From NCBI RefSeq assembly GCF_009728465.1, contig NZ_WOCD01000005.1, forward strand, positions 124,001-188,000: 64,000 bases of DNA. The letters run 5' to 3'. Position numbers and translations under genes: made by a program. The stretch comes from Psychrosphaera haliotis. GTDB lineage: Bacteria > Pseudomonadota > Gammaproteobacteria > Enterobacterales > Alteromonadaceae. The notes beneath the pieces were generated by a model. The model searched no databases. It worked only from the letters and a program-made list of their open reading frames with translations, and was not told the origin of the DNA. Below are positions 50,399-60,531 of the stretch, in pieces. How positions within the stretch are numbered: position 1 is the stretch's first letter; each line of letters begins with the position of its first letter.

Positions 50399-51823
50399 AT
50401 GGCTTCACCGTTGTTCATCACCGATGTATTGAAACAAGTGAAAAATAAGTATTTAGCCTTAATCAGCGACGCACAACAATTCTATGCAGAGTTTGATGAC
50501 ACGGTTCTAACTTACCAGCGTGAACTTGACCGACTAAACGAAGCGCACAATCAGCTTGAAACTATCGTTGCGTTTGAAAAGGCCAACGGCTATTACCCTG
50601 CGATTAAAGATCAGTCAGACACTGAGTTATACCTTGGTGAATTACAAAATATTGTTGATAAATCTAAAGCAACGGTAAATTCATTAGAGCCTAAAATACT
50701 AGGCGGCTTTAGACGACGAACATTAATGGTGAATGAGCTTGCAGATCTCATCATTGAAAATACCCTTAATGAAAAAGACGCTAATAAGTTTATTACTTCT
50801 TTGGTATTACGATCGCCTTTACCGCAATCTCACTCTAGATGTCCAAGTAATGAAAAAAACAAACCTATATACATAGCGGCTTGGTCTATTTGTTTATTCC
50901 ATCAATTGATTAAAGATAAATTAATCGATGATGAACGAATTGTTGCGCTCGTGCCCAGAATGATTGAGCAGGCAGACAATGAAGAGGTAAAAGAGCCAGA
51001 TCCTGAAATGCTTAATGTTTATATAAAAGAAGTATTGAGACCTATCGTTAGCGCTGCTCTGCTACACCAGATAGGCAGCTACAGCCTTGAAGCCGATGCC
51101 TTTTACAAAGGAAACCGATACCGTTTACTGGGTGACAAAGAACGCCAAGCTTTAATCAGTGTTATTTTTTCGAATACTAAAAAGTATATTGAGTTTGGCT
51201 TGGGCAAACCAGACAAAGAAGCCTTTCATAACCAACAAGCGGATGATTACCAAAACGCAATGGCTCGTTATGATTTGATGGAATCAATTTTAGACAACTA
51301 TATAAAACCATCTAATGCTATGGGTAACTTGCTTAGAATACCAATGATTTACGCATCATTTTTGTTATCTACTAAGCCCAAACACGACTATTCGATTATT
51401 TATAAAGCCTACGACATTATAAAAAGTGGGATTGAAAAAGGTTTAATTCATGCCTCTTTCGCAAAGGTTTTTTTGAAGCTAGTTGGGCAGTATCCGTTAG
51501 GGGCTGGAATATACTTTATTTCAAAAGAAACAGGTCAGCCAGAGCGCGCTATTGTGATTGGCATGAGTCCAAACGAATACAACTCTGCAATTGTGAAGCA
51601 AATCACTCGTCGCCAAATAAAGTACGATGATTTTTCTCAGGCACTTATTACTTTTGATTACAACTTGCTAAATCATGAGGCTAGAAAGAACTCTGACTTT
51701 GGCGCTGCCTTTTATGCTAAGCAATTTCCTAGAGGATATACTTGGAACCCTGCAGAAGTATGGGAAATAGAAATAAACCAAGATACTTTTTGGCGTCGTG
51801 ACAACGCCATGAGAAAAAACTAA
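50399..51823 (+). CDS. Unknown protein, possibly degenerate HD-GYP-like
   Basis: 474 residues from the ATG at 50399 (AAGGA 6 bases upstream). There is no signal peptide or membrane helix, and residues 20-95 look coiled-coil. Residues about 215-240 read LLHQIGSYSLEADAF where an HD-GYP protein has LLHDIGK, and residues about 365-410 (FLKLVGQYPLGAGIYFI and AIVIGMSPNEYNSAI) resemble the HD-GYP C-terminal strand region after the domain. The metal ligands and the GYP motif are missing, so it should not hydrolyse c-di-GMP; binding is possible. It lies between ndk and arfB, convergent with arfB. Classification is tentative. Confidence 0.55.
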   Translation: MASPLFITDVLKQVKNKYLALISDAQQFYAEFDDTVLTYQRELDRLNEAHNQLETIVAFEKANGYYPAIKDQSDTELYLGELQNIVDKSKATVNSLEPKILGGFRRRTLMVNELADLIIENTLNEKDANKFITSLVLRSPLPQSHSRCPSNEKNKPIYIAAWSICLFHQLIKDKLIDDERIVALVPRMIEQADNEEVKEPDPEMLNVYIKEVLRPIVSAALLHQIGSYSLEADAFYKGNRYRLLGDKERQALISVIFSNTKKYIEFGLGKPDKEAFHNQQADDYQNAMARYDLMESILDNYIKPSNAMGNLLRIPMIYASFLLSTKPKHDYSIIYKAYDIIKSGIEKGLIHASFAKVFLKLVGQYPLGAGIYFISKETGQPERAIVIGMSPNEYNSAIVKQITRRQIKYDDFSQALITFDYNLLNHEARKNSDFGAAFYAKQFPRGYTWNPAEVWEIEINQDTFWRRDNAMRKN

Positions 51824-51842
51824 GTACAGGTTTTGTGAAACT

Positions 51843-52256
51843 TTAAAAGTCCACTCGGCCTCTCGCCTTTTTGATTTGAGCATGTTTGGTTTTGCTGTCT
51901 AATCGTTTACGCTGCGACGAACGAGTCGGCTTAGTTGGCTTACGTGGCGGCAATGTTTTAATCGCTGAGCGGATTGTTTCTACTAAACGTTCAATTGCCG
52001 TTTCACGATTTTGCGCTTGCGTACGACTTTGCTGAGACTTAATGATCAACTCACCGTCTTTAGTCACACGCGAATCTTTCATCGTCAGCAATCTTTCTTT
52101 GTAAAACAGTGGCAGACTTGATGCTTTTATATCAAAGCGAAGATGAATAGCCGACGAAACTTTATTGACGTTTTGCCCACCAGCCCCTTGAGCACGAATC
52201 GCATGAATTTCGACTTCGTTGTCAGCAAGGCTTACATTTTCATTAATTTGTATCAT
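51843..52256 (-). CDS. arfB: Peptidyl-tRNA hydrolase ArfB (YaeJ)
   Basis: 137 residues. The catalytic GGQ loop is RAQGAGGQNVNKVSSAIHL, as in class I release factors, and the basic tail (TRSSQRKRLDSKTKHAQIKKARG) enters the empty mRNA channel. It rescues ribosomes stalled at mRNA ends. It is the last gene of the pilB-pilC-pilD-coaE-zapD-yacG run, one base after yacG. Confidence 0.93.
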   Translation of the reverse strand: MIQINENVSLADNEVEIHAIRAQGAGGQNVNKVSSAIHLRFDIKASSLPLFYKERLLTMKDSRVTKDGELIIKSQQSRTQAQNRETAIERLVETIRSAIKTLPPRKPTKPTRSSQRKRLDSKTKHAQIKKARGRVDF

Positions 52257-52257
52257 A

Positions 52258-52488
52258 TTAAGAATTTAAATAGTCTTGAGAACGTTGTTCTAATAAACGT
52301 TCAACTTGATCCAATTCTGACTCCGACATTGACGAAACTAATGGAGACTCAGCGATTCTATTTGATTCGCTAGCCCACTCACCAAGATCAATTAGTTGGC
52401 AGCGTTTGCTGCAAAATGGACGAAATTCAGATGCAGGTTCCCACGTGACTTTAGTGTCACATGTAGGACAGTTAACTTTTGTTGTCAT
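52258..52488 (-). CDS. yacG: DNA gyrase inhibitor YacG
   Basis: 76 residues with four Zn-binding cysteines ([12 protein letters not shown] and [15 protein letters not shown]). YacG binds GyrB and blocks DNA binding. It sits between zapD and arfB, the standard order coaE-zapD-yacG. Confidence 0.94.
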   Translation of the reverse strand: MTTKVNCPTCDTKVTWEPASEFRPFCSKRCQLIDLGEWASESNRIAESPLVSSMSESELDQVERLLEQRSQDYLNS

Positions 52489-52499
52489 GGATTACCTAA

Positions 52500-53249
52500 T
52501 CAGCAGTTTGCTAGTTCAAACGTGATTGTATCATTGACTGAAGTTTTTACAGAACTTTTATCCGGTCGCATAAAGCTAATAGCAAAGCGGCGAGTGCTAC
52601 CACTAACAGTAGGGAAGTAGCCTAGTTCAGGATCGTATTTGACGCGAAGTAATGAAATATTATCGCTGCAGCTGTCTTGGTAAAAGCCATTTGGTGCTTG
52701 TTGCACAGAAAACTCTGCGGATTCACGAATAAACAACAACGAAAAGTTTAACGCTTGTTCTAGTGGCGCTAACACTTGTAGCCACTTTTTTATATCTTCT
52801 TGGCGCTGTTCTATCGGCTTTAAACGCCAATAGTGAAATTGTGGCAAATCAAAATCACATGTACCACCAGCAATTCCAAAACGTTGTCGTAAACTGGCTA
52901 AAAATTTATCTTCTTTTAGAACCTGACAAGCTTTACTCATTTTGGAAATTTGAGACTGTAAGTTGATAGTTTCTTTCAGATTTTTTTGTAATGATTCATT
53001 ATGAATTTCTGGATGCGCAGACCAGCGCAACATGCTCTTTTCGAGTAAATCTAAGTAGTAAGTTAATGTGCCGCGAATGTCGTTCCGCTCTAAAACTTCA
53101 ATTGTTCCAAACAAAGAGTTAAAAAAGGGCTGTATATGAATTTGATCACTTACGTCTTGATGCGTTGATAATTGTGTAAACAGCAGTTCCAACCGCATAA
53201 GCAGTCTAACTTTTTCATTTAATGGGTGTTCGTAAACAACAGAATTCAT
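52500..53249 (-). CDS. zapD: Cell division protein ZapD
   Basis: 249 residues (247 in E. coli). The start VVYEHPLNEKVRLLMRLE and the central GGTCDFDLPQFHYWRL are family signatures. ZapD crosslinks FtsZ filaments at mid-cell. It lies 60 bases after coaE. Confidence 0.94.
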   Translation of the reverse strand: MNSVVYEHPLNEKVRLLMRLELLFTQLSTHQDVSDQIHIQPFFNSLFGTIEVLERNDIRGTLTYYLDLLEKSMLRWSAHPEIHNESLQKNLKETINLQSQISKMSKACQVLKEDKFLASLRQRFGIAGGTCDFDLPQFHYWRLKPIEQRQEDIKKWLQVLAPLEQALNFSLLFIRESAEFSVQQAPNGFYQDSCSDNISLLRVKYDPELGYFPTVSGSTRRFAISFMRPDKSSVKTSVNDTITFELANC

Positions 53250-53309
53250 GGTTAACCGTACTTTATTATTGTTTTAGGTCCAACTGGCTACATATTGAAC
53301 CAATATGGG

Positions 53310-53963
53310 TTAACCAACCGCTAGTGTCAAATATTTATTATGTAATTGAGTTACTTGTTTGTATAAATGCGTCAAATCTGCAGAATTATCGATAACATCA
53401 TCCGCTTTCGACAGCCTCGTGGTTCTATCTATCTGACTATCTATTATAGATTGGATATGATTACTCGATACCGTATCTCGACTACTGGCTCTTTGTAGTT
53501 GAGTTTCTACTGGAACATCAACCACAAGTACTCGCTGGCAATACTTTTCTAAGCCGTTTTCGAATAGTAGCGGTGCAGACAAAATTACATACTCAGAGCG
53601 TGCTTTGTTTAACTGCTCAAGTAATGCGTATCTAATAGCGGGTTGCATTATGCTGTTTAGCGCTTGTTTATCATCATCATTGGTGAAAATTCGCTCGCGC
53701 AGTTTTGCTCGGTTCAGCTCACCGTTTTCTAATAAAATATCTGCACCAAATTGTTCTGCAACTTTACTTAAGGTCTTACTATTTGGTTTAACTATTTCAC
53801 GGGCAATAACATCCGCATCAACAATGTCGACACCCAGTTTCATAAAATGATCGCTGGCTGCGGTTTTCCCAGAGCCTATTCCGCCCGTTAAGCCAATAAT
53901 GAGTTTATCTTTTATATAAAAAAGTAGATCAGAAAATTCGGTTTCTAATGCATTATCCGACAT
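53310..53963 (-). CDS. coaE: Dephospho-CoA kinase
   Basis: 217 residues. The P-loop is IIGLTGGIGSGKTAASDHF, at residue 22 rather than about 5 because the N-terminus has roughly 18 extra residues. The start at 53963 is only 5 bases after the pilD stop, so translation is probably coupled; no later ATG precedes the P-loop. Further motifs are VDADVIAREI and LSAPLLFENGL. It phosphorylates dephospho-CoA in the last step of coenzyme A synthesis. Confidence 0.93.
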   Translation of the reverse strand: MSDNALETEFSDLLFYIKDKLIIGLTGGIGSGKTAASDHFMKLGVDIVDADVIAREIVKPNSKTLSKVAEQFGADILLENGELNRAKLRERIFTNDDDKQALNSIMQPAIRYALLEQLNKARSEYVILSAPLLFENGLEKYCQRVLVVDVPVETQLQRASSRDTVSSNHIQSIIDSQIDRTTRLSKADDVIDNSADLTHLYKQVTQLHNKYLTLAVG

Positions 53964-53968
53964 ATAAA

Positions 53969-54865
53969 TTACATAAACCCTAAATAAGCATTAAGCATTT
54001 CATCGCCCCACAACATTGTTATCCAACCTGCGATGGCTAAGTATGGGCCAAAAGGAATTTGTGAATTTTTAGTCTTATCGCCAAAAGCCATCATTGATAA
54101 ACCAATGACAGCACCTACTGCAGAGGACAATAAAATAACCATTGGTAGTTTAACAATGCCAACAACAGCGCCAATCACCGCGAGCAATTTAAAGTCACCA
54201 AAACCCATACCTTCTTTGCCAGTTAGGAGTTTAAAGCCCCAATAAACAAACCACAAAGCGAGATAACCAGACGCGGCGCCTATAATTGTCCACTTCGGCG
54301 TTAAAAACACGTCCCAAACCGAGCTCATTAATACCAACCACAATAGCGGTAGAGTTAACTGATCCGGCAGTAACATTTTATCAATGTCGATAAAAATAAG
54401 GCTGATGAAAACCCATGTGAGTGGCACTAAAATTAAAGTCTGTAATGAATAGCCAAATTTTACGGCGACTACAGCTGAAGCAATAGCGGTTAGCAGTTCG
54501 ATAGCTGGGTAACGCAAAGAAATTGGTGTTGAGCAGCTTGCACACTTACCTTTTAGAAGTAGGTAGCTAATTACCGGAATGTTCTGCCAAGCTTTTACCG
54601 GCGCATTACACGATGGACAATGTGAGTCTGGTTTTACCAAATTAAACTGAGCATCTTTGGCGGATTGTTGCTGAGACTGTTTGGTTTTTTTTAATTCATC
54701 TTCAAGTAACTCACGACACTCACAAGCCCATTGTTTTTCCATCATAACGGGCAAGCGGTATATCACCACGTTTAAAAAACTGCCCACTAACAAAGACAAA
54801 ATAGTCACAACGGTAATTAAGAATGGAGTTGAATGCTCCATTAAATAGAAAAATTGATCAAACAT
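53969..54865 (-). CDS. pilD: Prepilin peptidase / N-methyltransferase
   Basis: 298 residues, eight membrane segments. The Zn-type cysteine pairs CPSC and CASC lie in the first cytoplasmic loop (about 84-118), and the two catalytic aspartates are in FIDIDKMLLPD and GFGDFKLLAV. It cleaves type IV prepilin leaders and methylates the new N-terminus. It is encoded 78 bases after pilC, in the pilBCD order. Confidence 0.95.
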   Translation of the reverse strand: MFDQFFYLMEHSTPFLITVVTILSLLVGSFLNVVIYRLPVMMEKQWACECRELLEDELKKTKQSQQQSAKDAQFNLVKPDSHCPSCNAPVKAWQNIPVISYLLLKGKCASCSTPISLRYPAIELLTAIASAVVAVKFGYSLQTLILVPLTWVFISLIFIDIDKMLLPDQLTLPLLWLVLMSSVWDVFLTPKWTIIGAASGYLALWFVYWGFKLLTGKEGMGFGDFKLLAVIGAVVGIVKLPMVILLSSAVGAVIGLSMMAFGDKTKNSQIPFGPYLAIAGWITMLWGDEMLNAYLGFM

Positions 54866-54943
54866 GAATGGTGTCTTCTACTCACTGATTTATTGAAAAG
54901 AAACGGCCAACCCGGAGTTAATCCTCCAGGCGGCTTTTAAAAA

Positions 54944-56179
54944 TTAAACGGCATTACCCATTTGGAAGATTGGTAGATACATTACAACTATTAAACCACC
55001 AATAACGGTACCCAAAAATACCATTATAAAAGGCTCTATAAGTGCTGTAATACCATCTACCGCGTCATCTACTTCTTGCTCATACACATTAGCCACTCGC
55101 TCTAACATGGTATCAAGCGCACCTGACTCTTCACCAATAGACACCATTTGAGTCACCATGTCTGGAAACAAGTCAGTTGTTCGCATTGCAACATGCATCA
55201 TATTACCCGCTGATACATCCGCTTTGATTTCTTGAATAGCTCGTTTATAAACGGCATTGCCTGACGCGCCAGCAGCAGAATTTAGTGCCTCGTGAAGCGG
55301 AACACCTGCAGCAAAGGTGGTAGATAACGTTCGGGCATAACGTGCAATCGCCCCTTTGTTCACAATGTTACCTACAATCGGCGCTTTTAATAACAACGCG
55401 TCCATGGAATCTGCAAATCGCTTATTGGTACGAAGCGCGCGTTTAAATAGATAAATCCCGGCAATAATCCCGGCGACAACATAAATCCAATAATCTTGCG
55501 CAACTTTAGACGCCGCGATAGCCATTTGTGTTGGCGCTGGTAATTCAGCCCCAAAACTAGCAAAAATATCTTCAAAGCTCGGGATTACGTAAACCAATAA
55601 AATACCAACAACAATGAATGAGATAGCTAAAATAGCAATTGGGTAGGTCATGGCTTTTTTGATTTTAGACTTTAACGCTTCTGACTTTTCTTTATAAACC
55701 GCAATACGATCAAATATACTATCAAGTGCGCCAGACTTTTCTCCAGACTCCACTAAATCGCAGTACAGGTCATCAAAGTATTTAGGTTGAGTTCTTAGTG
55801 CGTCCGCTACCGGTGAACCCGACTGGACGTGCAATAACACGTCGTTAACTAATTTCTGTAAGTTCGCCTTCTCCGCTCCTTTGGCAATCATTTCTAATGA
55901 CTGTACCAATGGCACACCCGCCGTTAGCATTGTCGCTACCTGGCGGGTAAATACAGCAATATCTTTGCTGTCTATAGGCTTGTTGCCTGAACCAAATAAT
56001 GGTGTTGGTTTTTTTCTAACTTTTGTCGGTGTGATGCCCTGCTTTTTAAGCATTCCTTTGGCTTCAGTCGGCGACATGGCAAACATATCACCTTTGATCT
56101 TTCCACCACGACGGTTTAGACCTTCATAAACGTAGGCAATTTGCTTTTTAGCGACTTTTTTCTTGTTATTCTCTGCCAT
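54944..56179 (-). CDS. pilC: Type IV pilus inner-membrane protein PilC
   Basis: 411 residues with two homologous GspF/T2SSF domains (about 75-200 and 280-400) and three membrane segments. Typical motifs are FTRQVATMLTAGVPLVQSLE and YARTLSTTFAAGVPLHEAL. It is the platform on which PilB drives pilin extrusion. It starts 24 bases after pilB ends. Confidence 0.95.
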   Translation of the reverse strand: MAENNKKKVAKKQIAYVYEGLNRRGGKIKGDMFAMSPTEAKGMLKKQGITPTKVRKKPTPLFGSGNKPIDSKDIAVFTRQVATMLTAGVPLVQSLEMIAKGAEKANLQKLVNDVLLHVQSGSPVADALRTQPKYFDDLYCDLVESGEKSGALDSIFDRIAVYKEKSEALKSKIKKAMTYPIAILAISFIVVGILLVYVIPSFEDIFASFGAELPAPTQMAIAASKVAQDYWIYVVAGIIAGIYLFKRALRTNKRFADSMDALLLKAPIVGNIVNKGAIARYARTLSTTFAAGVPLHEALNSAAGASGNAVYKRAIQEIKADVSAGNMMHVAMRTTDLFPDMVTQMVSIGEESGALDTMLERVANVYEQEVDDAVDGITALIEPFIMVFLGTVIGGLIVVMYLPIFQMGNAV

Positions 56180-56203
56180 AATTTTCGCTTAATAATCCAT
56201 TGG

Positions 56204-57907
56204 TTAAGAATTTGTTACGCGGTTAACTTCAGATAAACTTGTCATGCCAGACGCCGCTTTAATAAGCCCAGACTTACGAAGGTCATTCATACCTTCAGCC
56301 GCGGCTTGTTTGGCTATATCCAACGAGTTACCACCTTCCATGATAATAGTTCGCATTCTTTCGCTTAGTTTTAGAACTTCGTAAATACCTACACGCCCTT
56401 TATAACCATTTGTGCAGTCGTTGCAGCCAATAGGTTTGAACAAGGTCATGGTATTAATTTGTTCTTCAGTAAAGCCTTCTTTTAGCAATTCTACTTCTGG
56501 AAGGTCAGTTTCTGGTTCTTTACATTTTGAACATAAGCGACGAGCAAGACGCTGCGCAATTATAAGCGATACCGAACTGGCGATGTTGTAAGCCGGAACG
56601 CCCATGTTAGCCAAACGCGTGAGAGTTTCTGGAGCCGAGTTGGTATGCAGAGTAGATAAAACCAAGTGACCTGTTTGCGCGGCCTTTATTGAAATTTCGG
56701 CAGTTTCTAAATCTCGAATTTCACCTACCATGATGATATCTGGATCTTGACGTAAAAAGGCTTTTAGAGCGGAGGCAAAGTCTAATCCAGCTTTGACGTT
56801 CATTTGAACTTGGTTAATACCCGAAAGGTTTATTTCAACTGGGTCTTCCGCGGTAGAGATATTTCGCTCAGGGGTATTTAGTATATTTAAGCCTGTATAC
56901 AAAGAAACGGTTTTACCTGAACCCGTTGGCCCAGTAACTAAAATCATCCCTTGCGGCTGTTCTAGCGCTTCCATATAAAGTCGTTTTTGTTCTTCTTCGT
57001 AACCTAATACGTCGATGCCTAACATAGCACTCGACGAATCTAAGATACGCATTACTACTTTTTCGCCCCAGATAGTAGGTAGCGTACTGACACGAAAATC
57101 AATGGACTTCTTAGCTGATATTTTTAGCTTTATACGACCATCTTGAGGCTTACGCTTTTCTGCTATATCTAAGTTTGATATGACTTTAATACGCGCTGAT
57201 AAACGCCCTGCTAATGCCGTTGGCGGTTTTGCTACTTCTGTTAAAATTCCGTCTACACGAAAACGAATTCGATATTCTTTTTCATAAGGTTCGAAGTGTA
57301 AATCCGATGCGCCTTTGCGAATGGCATCCATAAGAATTTTATTAATATAAACAACTATCGGGGCATCATCAGAACCGTCTTCGTCGGCATTATCTTGGTT
57401 TGAATCAATAGATTCGGTTTCCAAGTCCGCAAGTTCCAGCATGTCACTTTCATCAACACCTAAGCCTTCTTCCAACGAAGAAAATGCTTTGTGTATCATT
57501 TCAGCAAGTGGGCCTGGTTCGCATACAACAAACTCAGTTTGCAGACCGGTATTGAACTCAAAGTCTTCTTGGGCGGAAACGTCGGTAGGATCGCTTGTCG
57601 CTAAAAATAACGTGCGGCCTTTTTTTGCAACAGGTAAAACTTGATGTTTTGAAACTAGTTTTTCATTTTTTACATCATCAGGAATAGTGGCAATATCAAA
57701 CTGACTTATGTCAAAGCGAGAAACACCAAAACGTTGACTAACAAAGAGTACTAGGTTTTCGGCACTAACAATGTTCTCTGCCACCAAGGTTTCGGGCATA
57801 GAGTGATATTGTTTTCGATTTTGTTGTGCCTTTTCAACGTCTTCATCCGAAATCAGTTGATGGCTTAAAAGCTGACGTAACAACGCACCTTTGTATGAAT
57901 TTGGCAT
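56204..57907 (-). CDS. pilB: Type IV pilus assembly ATPase PilB
   Basis: 567 residues. An N-terminal MshEN-type domain (about 10-150), which binds c-di-GMP in some relatives, precedes the ATPase. Walker A is [15 protein letters not shown], the Asp box [14 protein letters not shown], the His box [17 protein letters not shown], and the tetracysteine Zn site CSKC...CNDC. It powers pilus extension. First gene of the pil cluster on this strand, divided from pilA by a 277-base gap with the pilA terminator. Confidence 0.95.
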   Translation of the reverse strand: MPNSYKGALLRQLLSHQLISDEDVEKAQQNRKQYHSMPETLVAENIVSAENLVLFVSQRFGVSRFDISQFDIATIPDDVKNEKLVSKHQVLPVAKKGRTLFLATSDPTDVSAQEDFEFNTGLQTEFVVCEPGPLAEMIHKAFSSLEEGLGVDESDMLELADLETESIDSNQDNADEDGSDDAPIVVYINKILMDAIRKGASDLHFEPYEKEYRIRFRVDGILTEVAKPPTALAGRLSARIKVISNLDIAEKRKPQDGRIKLKISAKKSIDFRVSTLPTIWGEKVVMRILDSSSAMLGIDVLGYEEEQKRLYMEALEQPQGMILVTGPTGSGKTVSLYTGLNILNTPERNISTAEDPVEINLSGINQVQMNVKAGLDFASALKAFLRQDPDIIMVGEIRDLETAEISIKAAQTGHLVLSTLHTNSAPETLTRLANMGVPAYNIASSVSLIIAQRLARRLCSKCKEPETDLPEVELLKEGFTEEQINTMTLFKPIGCNDCTNGYKGRVGIYEVLKLSERMRTIIMEGGNSLDIAKQAAAEGMNDLRKSGLIKAASGMTSLSEVNRVTNS

Positions 57908-58110
57908 ATCTTAAATAAACTAATCCTGATTATTATTACTTAAGATTATGTAGTGTATAACGTTTGGTAGCAACCGTTTCTTAAAAGGAATTAGGGATTT
58001 AGTGAGGTTTTTAGCGCATTTAAGGTATAGATTTAAAGTTTCTCTTTTTAATGGATTTAATTTTCCGCCAAGCACTTTAATTTTGGAGTAAACACTCGAA
58101 TTTCACGATC

Positions 58111-58136
58111 AAAAAAGGCCACCGGAGTGACCTTTT
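58111..58136 (-). terminator. Intrinsic terminator after pilA
   Basis: On the minus strand AAAGGTCAC-TCCG-GTGGCCTTTTTT forms a stem with one G-T pair and a T tract. It lies about 50 bases beyond the pilA stop. Confidence 0.78.
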
Positions 58137-58184
58137 GGAACGTAACCTAGACCTTTAGATTAAAGGCGAGGTTATTAAATATAA

Positions 58185-58682
58185 TTAGCCGATACGAGGA
58201 CGGTATTGAGCAGCTAGAGTTCCACCGGTTACAGCATAAGAAACAACACCTGAAGATAAAGTAGCAGTTATAACTACAGTTTTACCTGCAAATTCTGCTG
58301 GCTCATCAGCTCCACTTGTAAATGTGATTGTCATTAATTGAGTTGCATCTCCTGATGCTGCAGAAGGAGCTGCCAACGCTATTTTATCAATATCACCTGA
58401 ACCACCAACATCTGTTAATGCTGCATACTTAGCACCTGCAGAATCAACGTAGCCTACATCTTCAAGATCATCTGTGCTTGATGGTAGCGCGTTGTTTAGC
58501 GCAGCAAATTCAGAAATTGCGTTTTGAACTGGGCGCATACTCGCTGCTACTGATGTCGTTGCTTCAGTACGTAAAGTGTAGGACTGGTATTGAGGAACCG
58601 CTACCGATGCCAATATACCGATGATCGCGATTACGATCATTAATTCAATTAAGGTAAAACCTTTTTGTTGACGGTTTTTCAT
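58185..58682 (-). CDS. pilA: Type IV major pilin PilA
   Basis: 165 residues from the ATG at 58682; an AGGAG ribosome site 7 bases upstream favours this start over frames opening earlier. The leader MKNRQQKG is cleaved before Phe, then the class III/type IVa helix [20 protein letters not shown] with the conserved Glu5 of the mature protein. The protein has no cysteine at all, so the C-terminal disulfide loop typical of PilA is absent. It is next to pilB and nadC, the usual pilA position. Confidence 0.93.
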   Translation of the reverse strand: MKNRQQKGFTLIELMIVIAIIGILASVAVPQYQSYTLRTEATTSVAASMRPVQNAISEFAALNNALPSSTDDLEDVGYVDSAGAKYAALTDVGGSGDIDKIALAAPSAASGDATQLMTITFTSGADEPAEFAGKTVVITATLSSGVVSYAVTGGTLAAQYRPRIG

Positions 58683-58952
58683 ATTCATACTCCTGATATG
58701 TATTTTAATGAAATTATTATTGTTTAAAATTGTTTCCATTGTGACTCACTTCAATCAAATTACAAGATGCAATTTAATTCAACGCGCAAAACCTTTAATC
58801 TAAGGACGCTTTTTCATCACTAATAATTTATCGACAGATTTACTAAATTTGCATTCAACACTACATCAATTGCGAACACGAAAACCAGTCAGTGAGATTT
58901 TTACACTATTTATGTACTTAAATGCAAGCCAAAATTGGTACAAATGAGCACT

Positions 58953-59798
58953 TTAGTCGTTAAATCTCATGGATAAGTCTATAGCATCAATATGTTTTGT
59001 TAAACCGCCAATAGAAATATAATCTACATTTAGGGCCGCATACGACTTAAATTTTTCACCATCCATATTACCCGAAGCTTCTAATTTCACTTGGCCATTT
59101 GCTAATGCCACCGCTTGCTTTGTTTCTTCAACACTAAAGTTGTCGAGCATCACGATATCAGCGCCGGCATTCATCGCTTGTTGAAGTTCATTTATAGACT
59201 CAACTTCAACTTCAATAGGTTTGCCAGGGTTAAGTTGTTTGGCCTGACTTACAGCGGCATCAATGCCACCAGCGGCTTGGAGGTGATTCTCTTTAATTAG
59301 GTAGGCATCAAATAAGCCAATACGATGATTTTTACCGCCACCACAAGTAACTGCATATTTTTGTGCTAAACGTAGCCCAGGTATTGTTTTACGGGTATCT
59401 AGGATTTCAGTTTTGCTACCTAAGTCTTTGACAGCTTTGACGTAATTAAACGTAGAAGTAGCTGTAGCTGACAAGGTTTGTAAGAAGTTTAATGCTGTGC
59501 GCTCAGCAGTTAAAATTGCTCTAGCAGGGCCTGAAAACGAAAATAACGCCTGATTAGGATCAACATGGTCGCCGTCTTTCACTAACCAAGTCACTTTAAT
59601 TTTTTCATCAACTTGCTTGCACGTTTCATTCACCCATTCAACACCACAAACTACTGCTGATTGGCGAGTAATTACCTGACCTGTAGCTTGAGCTTCGGCA
59701 GGGATAAGTTGCGCGGTAATGTCCGCAGAGGCATCTTTATTATCTAAGTCTTCAAGTAATGCTTGTGAAACTTGTTGAGGAATTAACGACTTATACAT
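58953..59798 (-). CDS. nadC: Nicotinate-nucleotide pyrophosphorylase (carboxylating)
   Basis: 281 residues. Substrate-binding motifs are ILDTRKTIPGLRLAQKYAV and GGGKNHRIGLFDAYLIKENH, with EVEVESINEL and DIVMLDNF in the barrel. It makes NaMN from quinolinate and PRPP in NAD synthesis. The nadC-pilA neighbourhood is conserved in gammaproteobacteria. Confidence 0.96.
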   Translation of the reverse strand: MYKSLIPQQVSQALLEDLDNKDASADITAQLIPAEAQATGQVITRQSAVVCGVEWVNETCKQVDEKIKVTWLVKDGDHVDPNQALFSFSGPARAILTAERTALNFLQTLSATATSTFNYVKAVKDLGSKTEILDTRKTIPGLRLAQKYAVTCGGGKNHRIGLFDAYLIKENHLQAAGGIDAAVSQAKQLNPGKPIEVEVESINELQQAMNAGADIVMLDNFSVEETKQAVALANGQVKLEASGNMDGEKFKSYAALNVDYISIGGLTKHIDAIDLSMRFND

Positions 59799-59874
59799 TC
59801 TTGTATCCTAATGTGTACTCAATAAATAAGGTGAAATAGATTTAGTTTAATTTAGTGCTATTAAATTAGGTTAA

Positions 59875-60393
59875 TCAATAAGGCTGATTAAATTGGATGG
59901 TGAGCTCGTCACCAGACTGAGAAAAAGCCACTTGTTTTAGGGCGCTCATACCTAGTAATACTTGATCTGACTTCATTCCTGGAAGAATTGAAGCCCTAAG
60001 GTCACGAAGTCTTAGCTCGCCAATTTTAAGCTCATTAATTTCAGTTCGATAAGCGACTGCAGAGCCATTAGCGGTACCAACTCTTACTGATTGACCCCTT
60101 TGCAGGCCAATCGAACTTGCTATGTATTCAGGAACGGCCACATCAGTTGCGCCCGTATCTAATAAAAAGGTCACCGGCTGCCCGTTAATGTAACCTGAGG
60201 TAACATAATGACCTTGCCTATTTCGTTTTAAAACAAGCGTGCTGGTTGAGCCATTAACAAAGCTAACAGGTTGTTGATTTGGATTTTGCTGTGATTCAAG
60301 CTGGTCAGAGAAAAACCAATAACCGACAACTAAAAATAAAATCCAGAAAATTACTGAAAACTGCTTACCTATTTTTATATTGTCTGAGCTCAT
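59875..60393 (-). CDS. Membrane-anchored retropepsin-like aspartic protease
   Basis: 172 residues. One membrane helix at about 10-29 is followed by a clan AA aspartic protease domain with the catalytic motif VTFLLDTGATDVAVPE (about 77-92) and ILPGMKSDQVLLGMSALK near the end, as in the TIGR02281-type proteins. Such enzymes work as dimers, probably with the domain in the periplasm. The target is unknown. It lies between nadC and srmB without tight coupling. Confidence 0.85.
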   Translation of the reverse strand: MSSDNIKIGKQFSVIFWILFLVVGYWFFSDQLESQQNPNQQPVSFVNGSTSTLVLKRNRQGHYVTSGYINGQPVTFLLDTGATDVAVPEYIASSIGLQRGQSVRVGTANGSAVAYRTEINELKIGELRLRDLRASILPGMKSDQVLLGMSALKQVAFSQSGDELTIQFNQPY

Positions 60394-60531
60394 GGTTTTC
60401 CCTATTTATAACGGTCATATTTAACAATAACATTTAAGAAACTTACTACAATTCAGTGTTGTTCTTAATACTTTTTAGAACTCTATTTTTCAGCGCTCTA
60501 GTTAAAAGTTGTTCGTTAAATACGACTCAAA

